Positions 1 through 12,708 are shown, counted from the stretch's first letter. The stretch is 64,000 bases of DNA from Solen grandis (GCA_021229015.1 CM037777.1:21450110-21514109), one strand, 5' to 3'. Numbers and translations are program-made. Notes: a model not told the origin generated them from the letters alone.

Positions 1-249
1 GGGCGGGGCCTATTTTAACCCAGGGTTTTGATTTTAAAAATTGGGAAAGGTCCATAAGACAAGCCAAAACCCAAAATCTAAGCTCTAGATAGCAGATATG
101 GAGAGCATATTAACAAAAAAGTGGATCAGAATGAAATACAAATTTGGGAAAAGAAAAATGAAATTCATATATCCCTTAAGTTTTTTGTTAAGCTAGTTGT
201 TAAGTTGTATTTTAAGAAATTTTTTAATCAATGAGCCCTCAAAGAATAA

Positions 250-690
250 ATAAACACTATCAATTGATCAAAACAAGAACTGGGGTTGCAGAACAATAAG
301 CCCCCCACCGGTGAGGTGCTAATTTTCTGTTACCCTAGCGACCAGAATTTTTGGTCCGAAAAAAAAAAAAAAAAGTAAGTGCAGAAACTCCTACTGCCCT
401 CTTTCTATAACAAAATTTTTAAAAAAATTATCTTAAATGTTTTTTAAGTGTCCAGGATCAGATTTCGTACTTTCCCGCGGACGGCGGAGAACAAACCTAT
501 AGCCCCTTGGGGTAAAAAATGGTAGGGGACTTCACAAAAAATAAAGAAAAATGAAAAATTTTTTATAAGTAACCCCAATGCAAGCTTACCCGAAAGTTTT
601 AAAAGATTTTTTTCGAGGCCCCCAGCGAAGAAAGGTACAAGGACGGACGAGCACAAGCCCTCTTCCTATAACAAACGGCCAGCACACCTG
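250..690 (-). repeat. interspersed repeat, poly-G/'accggtgaggtgc' family
   Basis: Read on the minus strand this matches the plus-strand copy at about 50496-50750: both have a tagtcccctacc start, a G-rich run, a ggctataggtttg block, and an accaaaattctgg block followed by cacctcaccggt. A third copy is split around 51650 and 52740-52850. No coding potential is seen. The family is not one I can name. Confidence 0.6.
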
Positions 691-794
691 AAATAAGAAA
701 CATCTTAATGATTTTAACTGAATGCCTGAGTAGCCACAACGGCATTGGACATTTGAATACTCCATAAAACATTACAATCTCAAACAGTGAATGA

Positions 795-905
795 AGGAAT
801 GCCTCCGTGCGTTCAGGGTCATCCCCACCTGTAATCAGCTGGACGTCACTATATGACAGAAATACTGTCGAAGCGACGGTAAAACTCAAATAGTCAAGAC
901 AATTA
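795..905 (+). repeat. SINE-B fragment (3' tail)
   Basis: This is the 3' part of the tRNA-headed SINE found in full at 12709-12963: gcctccgtgcgttc, then acctgtaatcagctgg, then gaaatactgtcgaagcgacgg and the terminal caaatagtcaag. The tRNA-like head is missing. Confidence 0.75.
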
Positions 906-1554
906 ACAATATTCAAGTGCAATATAAACCCTGACAATATAATATTCACTAACATAATGGGGAATTGCAATAACTGACATAGAATTCATAGACTGTGCTT
1001 TTCTAAGAATAGGACACTGCACTTGGCAATCATTCTATCAGCATTTCATACACTGCATCCTTTCTCCAATCTGAGTCAAATGATGAGTCAAATCACCTCA
1101 CACATCAAGGCTTTTTTTTTTCTTTCCTTTATCAAGGGCCATTCATACTCAAAGTTTTCTCCAAAATTGTTATTTCTTTCCTCGACTCAGAAAATCATGT
1201 TTTTACTTCCAAAAATAAGGTATAATCATCATCATTCCCACCCACCCAAAAAAAGACAAAATGGGGTTTTGGCCTGAAGGTGAGTCATATAATATTTCTG
1301 TGGATGAAACAGAATACTGGTACAAGGGATACAACTCTTGATTATACCTCCTACAAAAATTACAGCTGTCTGCAAACAGCAAGCTTGACTTATCAAAATA
1401 CTTGTTGGTATTTCAAATGAAATTCCCTGTACCCAGTCCCTGTACTATAAGATATTAGTCAAAACTGGATATAACTTTAGAGTCTGGTGGTACTGAATTG
1501 TTATGAAGTTTCAATCAACCCCATGCCTTGTTAGTGAGACCAAAGCATAATAAC

Positions 1555-2165
1555 ACTGTGGCATACAAAACTTTAACCAAAATATCTAAGTTTGAAAACT
1601 GCCATCCTTGGTTTTTGTGCGGGGCGGTCCCTGAACACACTCATAAATTTCAAGTCAATACCATTAAATGACTTTGAGGATACAAGCTGGATGTAGCTTG
1701 GCATGCAAAAGCGTTAAACAAATTGTCCATTGCATACAAAAACTTTATACCAAAGAGTCTAATTCAAAAAAGTGGTGTTATCTGCATAACTTTCAGTCAA
1801 AAAAACTATCTGCTTTATAGTATGATACCACATTTTGTATTAAATTCCATCAAAGTTATCTACCTTGATAGTTTGGATACCCCTGAGCAGTTAGGAAGAG
1901 TTTCAAATCAACTGGTTTTTCCATGCGTGGATACGAGATATAAGGCAAGATAGTACAGGCATGCAAAATTTGAACCAAAAATTTCTAATGTTATAAAAAG
2001 GGCTTGTAATTTGAGTTAAAATCAGTCAAGATTAATCTCCTTGGTTGTCTGATGCCCCTTTACATTTTTCATAACTTATCAAGTCAATACCATGATGGTT
2101 ATTGAGATATAAGCTTCATAGTAACTTGCATGCAAAACTAAGTTAACTAAAAAAGCTGCAACACA
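1555..2165. repeat. degenerate direct repeats, no gene seen
   Basis: A motif like gcatacaaaactttaacca recurs in degenerate form near 1561, 1698, 1729, 1960 and 2130. Between them is AT-rich sequence with only short chance ORFs. The rest of 906-2490 shows nothing else. Confidence 0.4.
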
Positions 2166-2489
2166 ACGCTGATGCCAATGCAAGAGGGTTGACAGCAACC
2201 AGCTTGAATATTCTTTAAATAATCCAGCGAAATATGTCAATATCATTTATGAAGGTAGTCCAAAAATCCAAATTTAGACATAGTGTTCATTTAAGGCTAA
2301 CATTTGGACTTTGTAAAAATCCAAACTACATCTAAAGAATAATCATCCAAAAACATGCCAATTTATATTCTGTTATGTAACTAGAGTACATGTACGGTAT
2401 ACTGTAAGCAATAGTAAATGATTTAAAATGAGGAGTTGTGGGTTACCTATTCTAACTTGACCAAGACTGCCCTCAGTTCTCGTTAAGTA

Positions 2490-2560
2490 AACAAGAGGGC
2501 CATGATGGCCCTTATCGCTCACCTGGATTTCAAATGAGCTACATTATAATGTTGAGTTTT
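2490..2560 (+). repeat. 5' end of the 'gctcacctg' repeat family
   Basis: The sequence aacaagagggccatgatgg followed by cgctcacctg matches the 5' end of the fuller element at 17746-18672. No 3' end (gctcacc..gagcacattgtgct) is found nearby, so this is a fragment. Confidence 0.55.
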
Positions 2561-3199
2561 TCATATTCTCTCATCAACACTAACATTTCTAACATTTCGA
2601 CAATGATTTGCCTGATTGGCTTAAAATGAAATTTTTTGACAGTAAAATTTAATTTTAATTAGTAATTCTTCCTGTGATTACTTCAGGTTTGTGTCTATTT
2701 GTGCACAGAAACTTCCTAAACAGTGTCCGCTTAATTATACCATTCCCTAAACCACCCCCATAGTTATCGGAATGTGTAAGCCCCGTTCTCCATTTGTATT
2801 TGAAGCTATCGAGGGATTCAACCACCAGCTTGCGGGGAGGGTGGGTGGGACTCTGATAATAACAGGTTATGTTTTACTAATTAAAATTAATTTTACTTCA
2901 AACATTCATGTTAATAGCATAAATAGTTGACCTGTTATTACTTTCAGGTATGACTTCGTCGCTAAGGTGGGAGGTTGCTCACAATGAACCTTGATTGCTG
3001 CGACAACCCGAAGTAGAAAACGGACCACTAGCCGCGATGGTTTAAAACGCTCTCGAAGAGCGAAAAAAAACGTCAGACAGGATGACTAACTACTGTCTGA
3101 GCTACGACAAGCGGACCCAAATCCGCAAGTTTTGTGATTGTTAGCCAGTGAGCGGAGATAAAAGGAAGAACATAACCGTTTTAGTAGACAGACTTCCAA

Positions 3200-5144
3200 G
3201 AGCCGCTTTAAGAATTATCATCCATGGGGGATTTTTATTCAAGAAAGCCAAGAAGAGAACAAAGAACGGAGCTCATGTGGTCTAATTCTTTAAAATGGAT
3301 AGATCCATGTCCTGAAAGTCCGAATAGGCCAAACTTGATAGTTGAGGCTACCAACGAGAATTTTGGGTTTAACATCCAAGCGTGAAACAAAAGGGGAAAA
3401 GGGAATTGTCGGGTAGGACCCTTTCCGACCTTGTGACAGAAGGTCCGGAACCGGGGGAAAGTTCTACAGGATCGCTATCAAAGATCCAAAATCCACGAAA
3501 CCCAAAATCTCGTTTTTCCAAATGGACTACAAGGGGGATCCGGCACTGAGAACGCAGGGTTTTTCCCTTTAAAATAAGGGGGTCAGGAAAACGGTGGAAA
3601 AGCATAACAAATAGAAGATCCCTTTTAAAAACAAGCATCTATCGCCCCAACCCGGTGATCCATACCGGTGACACAAACGTGGAAGCTGGGTTTTTTCAGC
3701 CTGGTACAAAAAGATCGACAGACGGAGACCCCCAAAATCGCAAACAGAGTTGCCGGGGATCCAGGGAAATAACTTCCAAACCGAGGGGAGAAAAGAATGC
3801 CTGCGGGGCAGGTTGGGCCGCTAGAAAATTTAGACCCCCCCAAGATGTCTGACTTGAATGATACCGAAACACCTGCACCAATGAAGAAGGGCCATGCTTC
3901 CTTTCACAAGAAAGGGGATGCGTCCCCCCCTTTCTGCGGGTGTAAGAACAACAGTCGTGTTGTCCTGTAGATACTAAACAATTTGCCTCGAATGAGAGGA
4001 GAAAACTTCCCAAGGCTAGTAGAAACCCCTTTTAGGGTTTGAGGTTGTTGAATGAAGAGAACTGTCCCAGGGGGCCAAAAACCCGGGGGTAGACCCAGAG
4101 GTTTCCCGATGAGCACCCCAGCCTGACAGACTGGGATCCGAGAAGAGGGAAAAGTTCCGGTTTTAGGAGGAAAAAAGAGGAACACCCCCTCGGAGAAACC
4201 AGGGGGGAAATTCCCCCAACTAGATGATGAACCCCAAATTTCCCGGGGAAACCGGGAAAAATGGTCCCGTAAATGGTCTCGACTGGGGCCCAATCGAGGT
4301 AATAAAATTGAAGATCGCATGTGGGCGGCCCAGCGGAAAAAAGATCCCTGCTGGCATTTATAAAATCCAAAGCGAAGGAATTTGCGGGGTGGATGATTGC
4401 CGACGCGAAAACCCCCCAACCAAGTTAGAAAAGAAAATTCTGGGGTTTCCGGGAAATTTTGATCCTGTTTAAGGGGCGGTAAAATGCATCCCGACAAACG
4501 GGAAATTCTGGGGTGGGATCAACTCCGATTTTTCGGGTTGAGGATGAAGCCTAGCCGGGGAAACTAGGTCTGTCACCCATCGAAGTTCGTCGAGAAGACA
4601 CTGGGGCCATGTAAGAAGAAGCCATCCCCGAAATCCCAACGGAGCCGCAAAATGAACCCTGGCGACCCAAAACCCAAACATTTTGGTGAAGATTCTTGGG
4701 GGCCCAAGCAGGGCCCAACGGGGAAAGGGGCCCCGAACTGGAAAACATTTGGCCATCCTAAAAAGAAGGTATTTCCTGGGAATGGGGGGATGGGTAGGGT
4801 ACATGGAAATAGGGATCCGATAAACCAGGGAAAAAGCCCAGGACCGGGGGGGACGGTGCCCTGATCGCGAAGTTGTTTTTCCCTTTTGAAGTGTTCCTTC
4901 GGGAAAGAAGGAGTTTAGATGAATAGGTCTATGACCGGTCGAAACCCCCGTCCTTCTTGGGAAACCCGAAAGAACGGCTTAAAACCCCGGAAGGTTGGAA
5001 TCGAACCCTTTCTACCGCTCCTTTTTTCAGAAGATCTGAAATGGCGGTCCCAAAGAGGGTGATTGGAGGGGAGATAAAGGGAGAGCGTGAAAGTAGGGGG
5101 GCGAAATGAACGGGAAACCCATACCCCTGTCCCCACATAGACAG
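3200..5144. other. GC-rich, homopolymer-rich contig end of unknown origin
   Basis: From about 3380 the composition changes from AT-rich to roughly balanced GC, with very many runs of 4-7 G, C or A, up to the N gap at 5145. Open frames occur on both strands (up to 197 codons on the minus strand at 3904-4497), but none has a recognisable domain and several overlap in opposite frames. One protein-like stretch starts at 3845 (M-S-D-L-N-D-T-E-T-P-A-P) and stops after about 40 codons. The look fits uncorrected noisy consensus, or foreign or retroelement sequence. I assign no gene. Confidence 0.5.
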
Positions 5145-5244
5145 NNNNNNNNNNNNNNNNNNNNNNNNNNNNNNNNNNNNNNNNNNNNNNNNNNNNNNNN
5201 NNNNNNNNNNNNNNNNNNNNNNNNNNNNNNNNNNNNNNNNNNNN
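5145..5244. other. assembly gap (100 N)
   Basis: Exactly 100 N, the usual placeholder for a scaffold join of unknown size. Sequence character differs sharply on its two sides. Confidence 0.99.
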
Positions 5245-6312
5245 AGGTCTTCAATATAAAAGAATGTTAATTTCTCACAAAATTAGTGTGTGTTTTTTTT
5301 TCTTTCTTTTTTTTCTTCTTTTTTTTAAATTAACTAGTGTATTATTCACGAAGGTCAGTTATCAGTTGTGGTGGTTGTTTATAAAGTCACATTTAAAACA
5401 TTCAAGACAATAAGTTTCATGCAATATAATCACTGAATGAGGCCGGTAAGAAAAGGATGATTAAGAATGATTAAGATCTCCTGATTTTATTTTTTATTAT
5501 TATTATTATTATTATTTACAAGCTACCTAACTTTTTTGACAAATGCCGAGGTGTTTTTATTTTATCAGAATGGGAACGAATGTTAATTTTCGGGTAGAGA
5601 GCAGCCGTGAAAAATGGAACTTCTATTTCTTCAAACTGAGCGTTCCATTTTACCTACTACGCATAAGCATATATCTAAATGTTGTATTCATAAACGTCAC
5701 GCGATGATAGAGAATACGGGGCGATCTTCAACACACTGAGTGTACAGACGCGAAGGGCTTGCTGTCAAGGAAGGGGAGGTCACTCACTGCTCGGAAGCTT
5801 ACGTTTCTTGTTTTACTGAGTTAGATTTAGTGCTCCTCATTGCGACTAGTGGCATGATATCACATCCAGTAACATCATCCTGAATTTAAGCTAATTTCAT
5901 GAAACAACCCTCATGTGCTGTGATATACCATTTTGGTATGACGCGGCCGGGGATCGAACCAACGTTGCTCTAACCGGGACCGGTGTTATCACTAATCACG
6001 TGCAGACATTTTTCATTAGAGACTTGAATAATGGTGTATGGTTTCAGCTTCTTTGAAAATATTTTTCATTATTATTATTAATCCTATCATTATTTATGGG
6101 GGGGGGGGGGGGGCTTTCAGTCATTTAACCTATTTAGCACATGGTATTTTCCTCCACTAGCGACAAAACGTCGCAAAAGTGTGAGTTATGTGGTGGCATA
6201 GTCCACACTTATTGATTTTTTACAAAAGTGTGGACTACGCGTTATAGTCCACGGTGACTATGAACAAATACTGGCACCTGATTGGACGAGAGGAAAATGC
6301 CATGTGCTGAAT

Positions 6313-6503
6313 AGTGATACCACACTGCAGTATCAAGTCGTCGATATGTGGCATGATACCACACCCAGTCACATTATCTGGACACCGGATCCTGGAAATA
6401 CTTAAATATGCTTTACCAGAACTATTTTATGACTTTGGTATGTCGAGAGCGGGGATCGAACCAACGACTTCCCGATTTCGCGAATGCTCTAACCACATTT
6501 AAT
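6313..6503 (-). repeat. SINE-A, partial, inside R1
   Basis: Reverse copy of the tRNA-headed SINE: the body (ctgcagtatcaagtcgtcg, tgtggcatgataccacaccc, then ctggaaatac) is followed by a head remnant (ggggatcgaaccaacgac, gctctaaccac). The same insertion lies at equivalent places in R2 and R3, so it is older than the segmental duplication. Confidence 0.75.
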
Positions 6504-8274
6504 TCGCTTTAAATTTAACATACTAATAGGGTCTACCATGCCGAGCGAACAAGCTGACATTTCGAATCCTGTAACCGCATACGTAATCATAGAAAGCTAT
6601 GCATAACATACGTTTCACTTATCCGCTTATTCTTTTGCAATTAGATCTATATTCATTAATTAATTCGAAACAAAATCATTCAATTCTTTGTGTAGCATTT
6701 CAAATGTCAGAGACTACCGGCAATAAATGAAATTAATCATGCGTATCGACTAACTCGCATCAAGGTAGATTCACGCGACTTCCTTAGTAACAGCATGATA
6801 CGTCACACAGAGTCGGGGCAACATGTAAATCGGTTAAAACTCACATAATTACTATATGAGTCCTAACCTATACATGAATCTAGCCTAATTTTGTAAACAT
6901 TTCTTAGTTTTTACACGCACGTTTCAGCTCATATACATATGTTGTGTTTTTTGATAAAAATGATCAAGGTGAAAACAACGCAGACGTGAAACATATCCAA
7001 ACTCGAAAACGAAAGTCGGAAGTTATCAAAGAAATTAATCACAAAGAGTCAATAACCATTATTTATAATAAATAGATGGAAATGAAGATTATTTCCAGCA
7101 TGCGTGGCTTTATTAAACTTGATATCTCACGTATCTTGTCCTGGCTTGCGTTCACGATTCAATCTGGCAATATTTCATAGAAAGTTTTGATATTATATAG
7201 AAAGAATTGTACATTTTGTACATTTCGCTTATGGTTATGAACATATTTTTTTACAAAAAGCATAATCGATTTCATTATCATCCTGTTAATGTAGCGCAAT
7301 ATATCAAATTGTACCTCTAAAGATTGAGCTTTTCCTAGCTATTCCTTGATTTGTTTCCTTCCTGTTTAGTTTCTTTCTTGAAACAAGAGAGATAACTCTA
7401 AATGACTGTGCGATATCTATGTCGGGGGCTGGGGAAATGAACATAATTGACTTACTCCATATTGCAAACGATATGGTGCTTTGATATGATATCCTCTATA
7501 TATAATTTCATAAGGAAAGAGAGAAGGAGAAAGAGAACAATCAGATGTAAAAATGGTCAGACCTGGAATTAGGAAATGCATCATAAGTACAATTACTTCT
7601 ATCAACTTCACATTGATACCCCCCCCCCCCCCAATATTCTTTTTATAAATGATTATTCATTCGAAAATGACATTTAACACATTAGGATTCAGATGCCATC
7701 ATTTTGTTTGTTCCTTACTCCGCCACCTAGGTGACGTCATAGCAGTTGCTAATTGTACACATATGACTTCCATTTATAAGTATGTACACACAGCAGATGG
7801 AATTTCCGAGATAATTTTATTTTAAAAAATTGAGTATGAAATGGTCATTCTGCATGGAAATCATTTTGTATTAAGAAAAATCATATAAAAAGAGTGGTGT
7901 GAGTTAAATCTGTTGGAATGTCAAAATTTCAGACAAAAATCATCTGAGCATAAAAAAAATTCTCATGGTCGCTTGAGCGTTTGATAAAATCTTGTGAGAC
8001 TAAGATAATAAAAAAGAAGGTGACGCAGTTAGGACCTCCGACGATATATTAAGCCCGTCCGGAAAAAAAGTTTGACTCGAGTACCCGGGTATCAGGTCGG
8101 ATAACGCTTCTACTCTACTAAATCATTACTTGGGTACTCAACTATTATATGGTAATGTTATATATATAAATGAAAAATTAGCTCGATCTCAAATTAATAA
8201 CTGAACCGTCATGTAAACATCACCCGGATTTTCCACCAAACGCCTCCTGATTTTGTTCACCAGTAACGTTCAAA

Positions 8275-8436
8275 ATGATGACACAGACGTCCGTTAAAAC
8301 TTTCGAAATATATTGTTTTATTTGCTTTGTCGCCAATATAAGACCAATTAAAGTAAAAATTGACAAAATTCTACATAAGAACGTTCCTGTAAGAACTAAC
8401 GATCAGTTTAAACGACGTAAGTGTCAAATATTCTGA
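8275..8436 (+). CDS. small ORF of hAT-like element, exon 1 of a possible two-exon gene
   Basis: The ATG at 8275 opens 53 codons beginning M-M-T-Q-T-S-V-K-T-F-E. The frame is also open in R2 (24754-24960) and R3 (34194-34403). A consensus donor (GTAAGTG) at 8417 would end exon 1 at 8416 and join it to 8693-8799. The predicted 82-residue product is basic with a Cys-rich hydrophobic patch (Y-C-F-I-C-F) and matches no family I know. Differences between copies are mostly amino-acid changing (for example V to A, P to Q, I to F), which argues against strong constraint. It may be a remnant of the transposase or pure chance. Confidence 0.3.
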   Translation: MMTQTSVKTFEIYCFICFVANIRPIKVKIDKILHKNVPVRTNDQFKRRKCQIF

Positions 8437-8692
8437 TCACATTTTATTTACGTCTGCATACTGATATTTATGAAAATACAATGTAGTTACAATAATATTG
8501 TTGTTGAATTATTTTTATCAGTTTTGTGGTAATTTAAAGAATATTAACTCCTAATTTCTATGATTCTGTTCATTAATGACTACTGAAATGTTACGTTATA
8601 TGAGATGTTTTTTCATGGATGAAAAACCTATGCCCACGGTCACTTAAATAAAGTTCGCAAATGTTGCATTTTGTCTTCTAATTGTCTTGCAG

Positions 8693-8799
8693 ATGACAGA
8701 AAAAAACTGCCAAATTTGGCTTTTAGAAGAAGTTTGCTTCGTGGACATGTTTATGCAAGTGCCAGGATGCAAAAAGAGAGACGACTTTTTAAGCTTTAA
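8693..8799 (+). CDS. small ORF of hAT-like element, possible exon 2
   Basis: It follows an acceptor-like ctaattgtcttgcag and continues exon 1 in phase (C|AT = His) as H-D-R-K-K-L-P-N-L-A-F-R-R-S, ending at TAA 8797-8799. The R3 copy is the same over this stretch, while R2 has a 1-bp change that shifts the frame. No protein family is recognised and splicing is inferred only. Confidence 0.25.
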
Positions 8800-8925
8800 T
8801 TTAAAGGGAAATTGAAAATGTCGGGTACACGGGTACCCGCGAGTAATACGGCCGCGGATACTACCCGTCCCAGCTCTACCAAAGACGTCCTAAGTGTTAG
8901 CGGTACAACTTTTCTTTGTAACGTC

Positions 8926-9300
8926 GAGTTTAAACTATGTTTAAACTAGCGAACAGGCTGACATTTCGAATCCTGCAACTGTAAGTGTAATAATAGAAAA
9001 CTATATGGAACGCCAAGACTGCCTTAACATAGGCAAACACATATAACGAAGTTTATTGTCATGCTATGATACAAACTTGTCAATTGTGTAATGTGTGTTT
9101 GTCTCTTTTTGCTGTCAGAAAGTCGGTATATGATGCTACTGTGTCCTTACATGGTTTTCAAATATCGTATCATTATGTACATTTAGGTTTCAAATATCGT
9201 TATATGTTTATTCCTTATTATATGATGCTTGATTGCCATTTTGAGGTGTCTAATACCAATACAATGTGACCACTCTAGTGATATTTTTTAACTATGCATT
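8926..9300. repeat. segmental repeat shared with 36432-36790
   Basis: The blocks actatgtttaaactagcga, ctgacatttcgaatcctgca and tgctgtcagaaagtcggtat are shared with 36432-36790 at high identity. It abuts R1 here, but in the distal unit it lies after other segments, so the units have been rearranged. Confidence 0.7.
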
Positions 9301-12300
9301 CGTCATCTTAGATTCAAAGTTTAAATTTTAATGCCACAATTCCACAAGATTCATAAAATATATGGAAAATGCTACTGAATTGCGTGTCATATTTTTTAAG
9401 CATAGTGAGACCCGGGACTCGTGCAGAGAAATTTATAAAATGATAACTGCCTCTCTCTATATAAATAGGCCTAATATAAAAAGAGGTAATTGTTTCTTTT
9501 TAAATATGAAGGTCCTGTGCATAGACAGGTTTTTGAGCGGGGAGGACTAACATAACACAAACGATAGAATATGCTTCATTTATGATTTCAAGAGGAGAAA
9601 GAAAGAAGATAGCAATTAGATGTAAAATGCAAAAATGGCTTCCAGGTAAGCAGGGGAAGTTACTGATATCAGCAGTAAAGTTTTTATAGTATTTGTTACC
9701 TCCCTTTGGTTATAGGCGTGACTATGTGTCTTGTCCATCAGCTTCGGAATCCGAGGACAAACCTACAGCCTACAACGCGGTTTTTTTTCTTTTTCAAATC
9801 ATCTCCAGGAACCTCGCGTTCTCGCTCTGTCACATTGTCGCATTGACTATTTTGAAGAGGAACACCGGGCGACAACGCGGCAATGAGAGATTTTCGTGTT
9901 GGAAAGACTTGAATAAAACACTGTACAAACCAGGTCAATTTTGAACGATTTGGAATGACGAGGCCGGGGATCGAGCTCACGACCTCTCCCTGTACAGGGG
10001 AAAAGGTTCTGACCACTCAACCACCGGGTCCTGTCCCCCTGCATATTTAAACCCCGAGTAATCTCAGCGATAATCCGAGTGTTTCAGATGATCCAAACAG
10101 TCTTTGAGTTACCGCGATCTTTCTATTTTGTTCTTTTGTCATTAATGAAAGAAAGCACATCAAGTTTATTTTTATTTATGAACGTATTATTAAATGTTAT
10201 ACAAATATAGAAAGAACCATGTATTGTCGATGTATATACGTGTTTAAACGTTTGCTTGCTTGGATTTAACGTCCCACCAACAGTATTTCAGTCATCACCG
10301 ATATAATTTAATTTAGTAAAAAAGGGACTTCATAAGAAACAGCGACATCAAACACAACACTTTACAAAGTCACTTGTTTTCGATACCGACTCAGAACTGG
10401 GGAAAATTTTCACAGGTTTTTCATGTAAGTATGGGGTAGCTGTGTCTAGCTTAATCTACCGGACGACATCGAACAACCAAAATTTCATAATGCAGTTACA
10501 TATATTTTATATGTCTATATATTCAGTTGTGTTTAAAAAGTATATATAATTATATATTCAATCCGAAATTGTTATCAGTCGTATAAATGCATAACGATAC
10601 ATCCATAAGGAATGAGGTCCGACATACTACGATCTGACAGCTGCCTTTTGTTAATATCGTTGATGTTAGATACGAGTGAGTCAGTGATAAACGAACACAG
10701 GTTACGAGAGTTAAACTTCTCTGACTTTTCCTGGGCCAATCAGTTCGTTATTAGTTTATGTAAAAATCTGTACTGTGCTAATCGCCCAAAATAAACAGAT
10801 CGTCTGGTATTACATACATATAGTGTTGGTTATTATTTATTACATATAGCTTAGACCAAAAAGTATTTTGCATTATGTTATTGCGCATGCTCGAAACCTC
10901 GGAGTTCAACGGGATTACACAAAAGATATATCATGAATTAAAAAAGGGGGGTTACCATGCTCATTTAGAGATTAAGCTTATGGTAGAATATCACTGTTTG
11001 CTAATATGAGTTTTAACAGCATCACCCCCCTCCCTCCCCGAATTAGAAAGACATTAAAAGCATACTAAAATGATTTTTTTTCAAAACATTTCATCGCAAT
11101 TTGTAACTTAACTTGTATTATGTAAGTTACAGGTGAAATAACTGTCAAACATGCATGAAAACAAGCATAAAGCTTACATCTTCATTGTGCCAGGATCAAA
11201 ATGTATGAAACGGACATATTTCCTTTCCTTCCAGATTTAATCCACTGCTTATTTCAAAATGTGGTAAATATATAAATATAATTTTGATAATGTTTTAACA
11301 CACATTAAATCTGATGAATCTTGGCTCTCCTTTCAACATAATACTTTAATTAAATGATAATGTTAAACACATCTTTTTGCCAAATTTAAAATCAGTGGTA
11401 ACCTGCTGAGGCGTCTTTACACAAAGGCTACTAGTATATTTTATGATATAACGAAAGAAATTGAATAGAATAATTGTAATTAAAACAATATCTTGTACAC
11501 GTTCTTATATACTCTGAACCAATTCTGTTATGGAATTTCAGAATATTATTCTGTTTGATTAAATAAGTGTTATATATAGTCTCTATGTTCATTATCTTGC
11601 CACAATGATTGAATTAATGTCTGGTGAGACCCATACTCACAACAGCCAGTAAACCGACATTTATTGCACATTCCTGATGAAGCGCAACAAGCCCTGCCTT
11701 GGGTATGAACATTACGCATAAACAAAATAAATAGAAATCTTGCGTTATATTTTCTTTTATATGTATAGCATTGCAAAACCATCTTGCAGAAATCGCACTC
11801 AGGACCTGCAGTATGCATTTGTACACGCTACCACGCCGGCCTGAATAGCAAAAAAGTATCATTTCAAAAAACATACATCTACATGGTAATGTCGTCCATG
11901 CTGGCTTAATCGAAGCGTCAAAAGAAATCGTGAAAAAAATCTTTTACACCTATAACAGAGCAGCAATCATAATATTTCTATGTCACAGAATGGCTGCAAA
12001 TAGTTTACGGCAATAAAACAAAATAAAGAGAGGGAGCATTGATAATCCCTAAAACTTTTTTTATCCATTCACAGGTTTACAGTCGTTATATATTAATTAT
12101 CCTTAATTGAGTTTTAGAAACTCGCATCAATAAAAAAGCCAATCGGGTCAGATTCATAGATGGAAACCATTAACCGCGTAGTTTTGTTCCGACTTCTTTT
12201 CGTTCTATATGTGCAGTGCTTCAGGGGTAGCAAACATTGTATGCATTGTATGTTTTTGCTTTGAATTCCAAAGTTATTGGTTTGAATCTCGACAATCAAT

Positions 12301-12694
12301 AACTCAAAGTACTGGTCCTTTACATGTTGATACAGACTCAAAACACACACACCGCCCCTTCCCCGTTCTGCACTGCGTCTTATTAAACAAGAGTCCCCCT
12401 ATTTCCCTAATTGTATATTTCAAGTTCTGGGTTTCCGTTTTCTCGTCAGGTCCCAATACAGAGAAAACAGATATACGTATACCTACTAGCTGGACCCCCG
12501 CATGTCATTTTCAGGAACTATCAATAGAGATTATAACACTTAATATATGTTATAAAAATATGTTCCTCAATCGACGAAAAAGTAACAAAGTACTATTATA
12601 GGTGATGAATACCTCACTGCATTGCCTTGAGTCAAGTTACATTATCCCGACATCGAGCCAACCAGTACTGGAATACCCATGTAATTCATAATGA
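9301..12694. other. non-coding, AT-rich, repeat fragments only
   Basis: Short ORFs are not supported by any domain or splice pattern. A minus-strand tRNA-like SINE head lies at about 9956-10031 (gatccccgg.. B-box side, then ggtggttgagtggtc). A SINE-A 3' tail in reverse lies at about 10245-10300 (taacgtcccaccaacagtat). I see nothing else. Confidence 0.6.
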
Positions 12695-12708
12695 TCATTG
12701 TGTTTTGG

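Larger units (their letters stand above)
8082..8878 (+). mobile_element. hAT-like non-autonomous element, left end deleted (R1)
   Basis: The right terminus ends in cagctcta followed by CCAAAGAC, the 8-bp target duplication seen on both sides of the R2 copy. The left terminal inverted repeat is missing: the sequence jumps from gtttgac straight to tcgagtacccgggtatc, whereas R3 has about 200 bp and the TAGAGCTG end between these points. It contains the small two-exon reading frame described separately. Confidence 0.7.
5245..8925. repeat. ~3-kb segmental repeat, copy R1
   Basis: This stretch is collinear with 22800-25260 (R2) and 31278-34860 (R3), and partly with 38440-39240 (R4). Shared landmarks are the caatataaaagaatgttaa start, a tgacgcggccggg block, a reverse SINE-A, the gactaccggcaataaatg block, a ggtgacgtcatagcagttgc block (absent from R2) and a terminal hAT-like element. 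Poly-G at 6099-6114, poly-C at 7619-7632 and a TTA microsatellite near 5495 are inside. No host gene is seen. Confidence 0.8.

Noticed and set aside
3904..4497. 197-codon minus-strand ORF
   Set aside because: It lies in the homopolymer-rich contig end, is Pro/Gly/Phe-rich with overlapping frames on the other strand, and has no recognisable domain.
9066..9269. 67-codon ORF in the segment shared with 36432-36790
   Set aside because: The second copy has indels that break the frame, so it is not conserved as protein.
12209..12601. 130-codon ORF
   Set aside because: No domain, no splice context. The DNA contains tRNA-like repeat fragments (ggtttgaatctcg).
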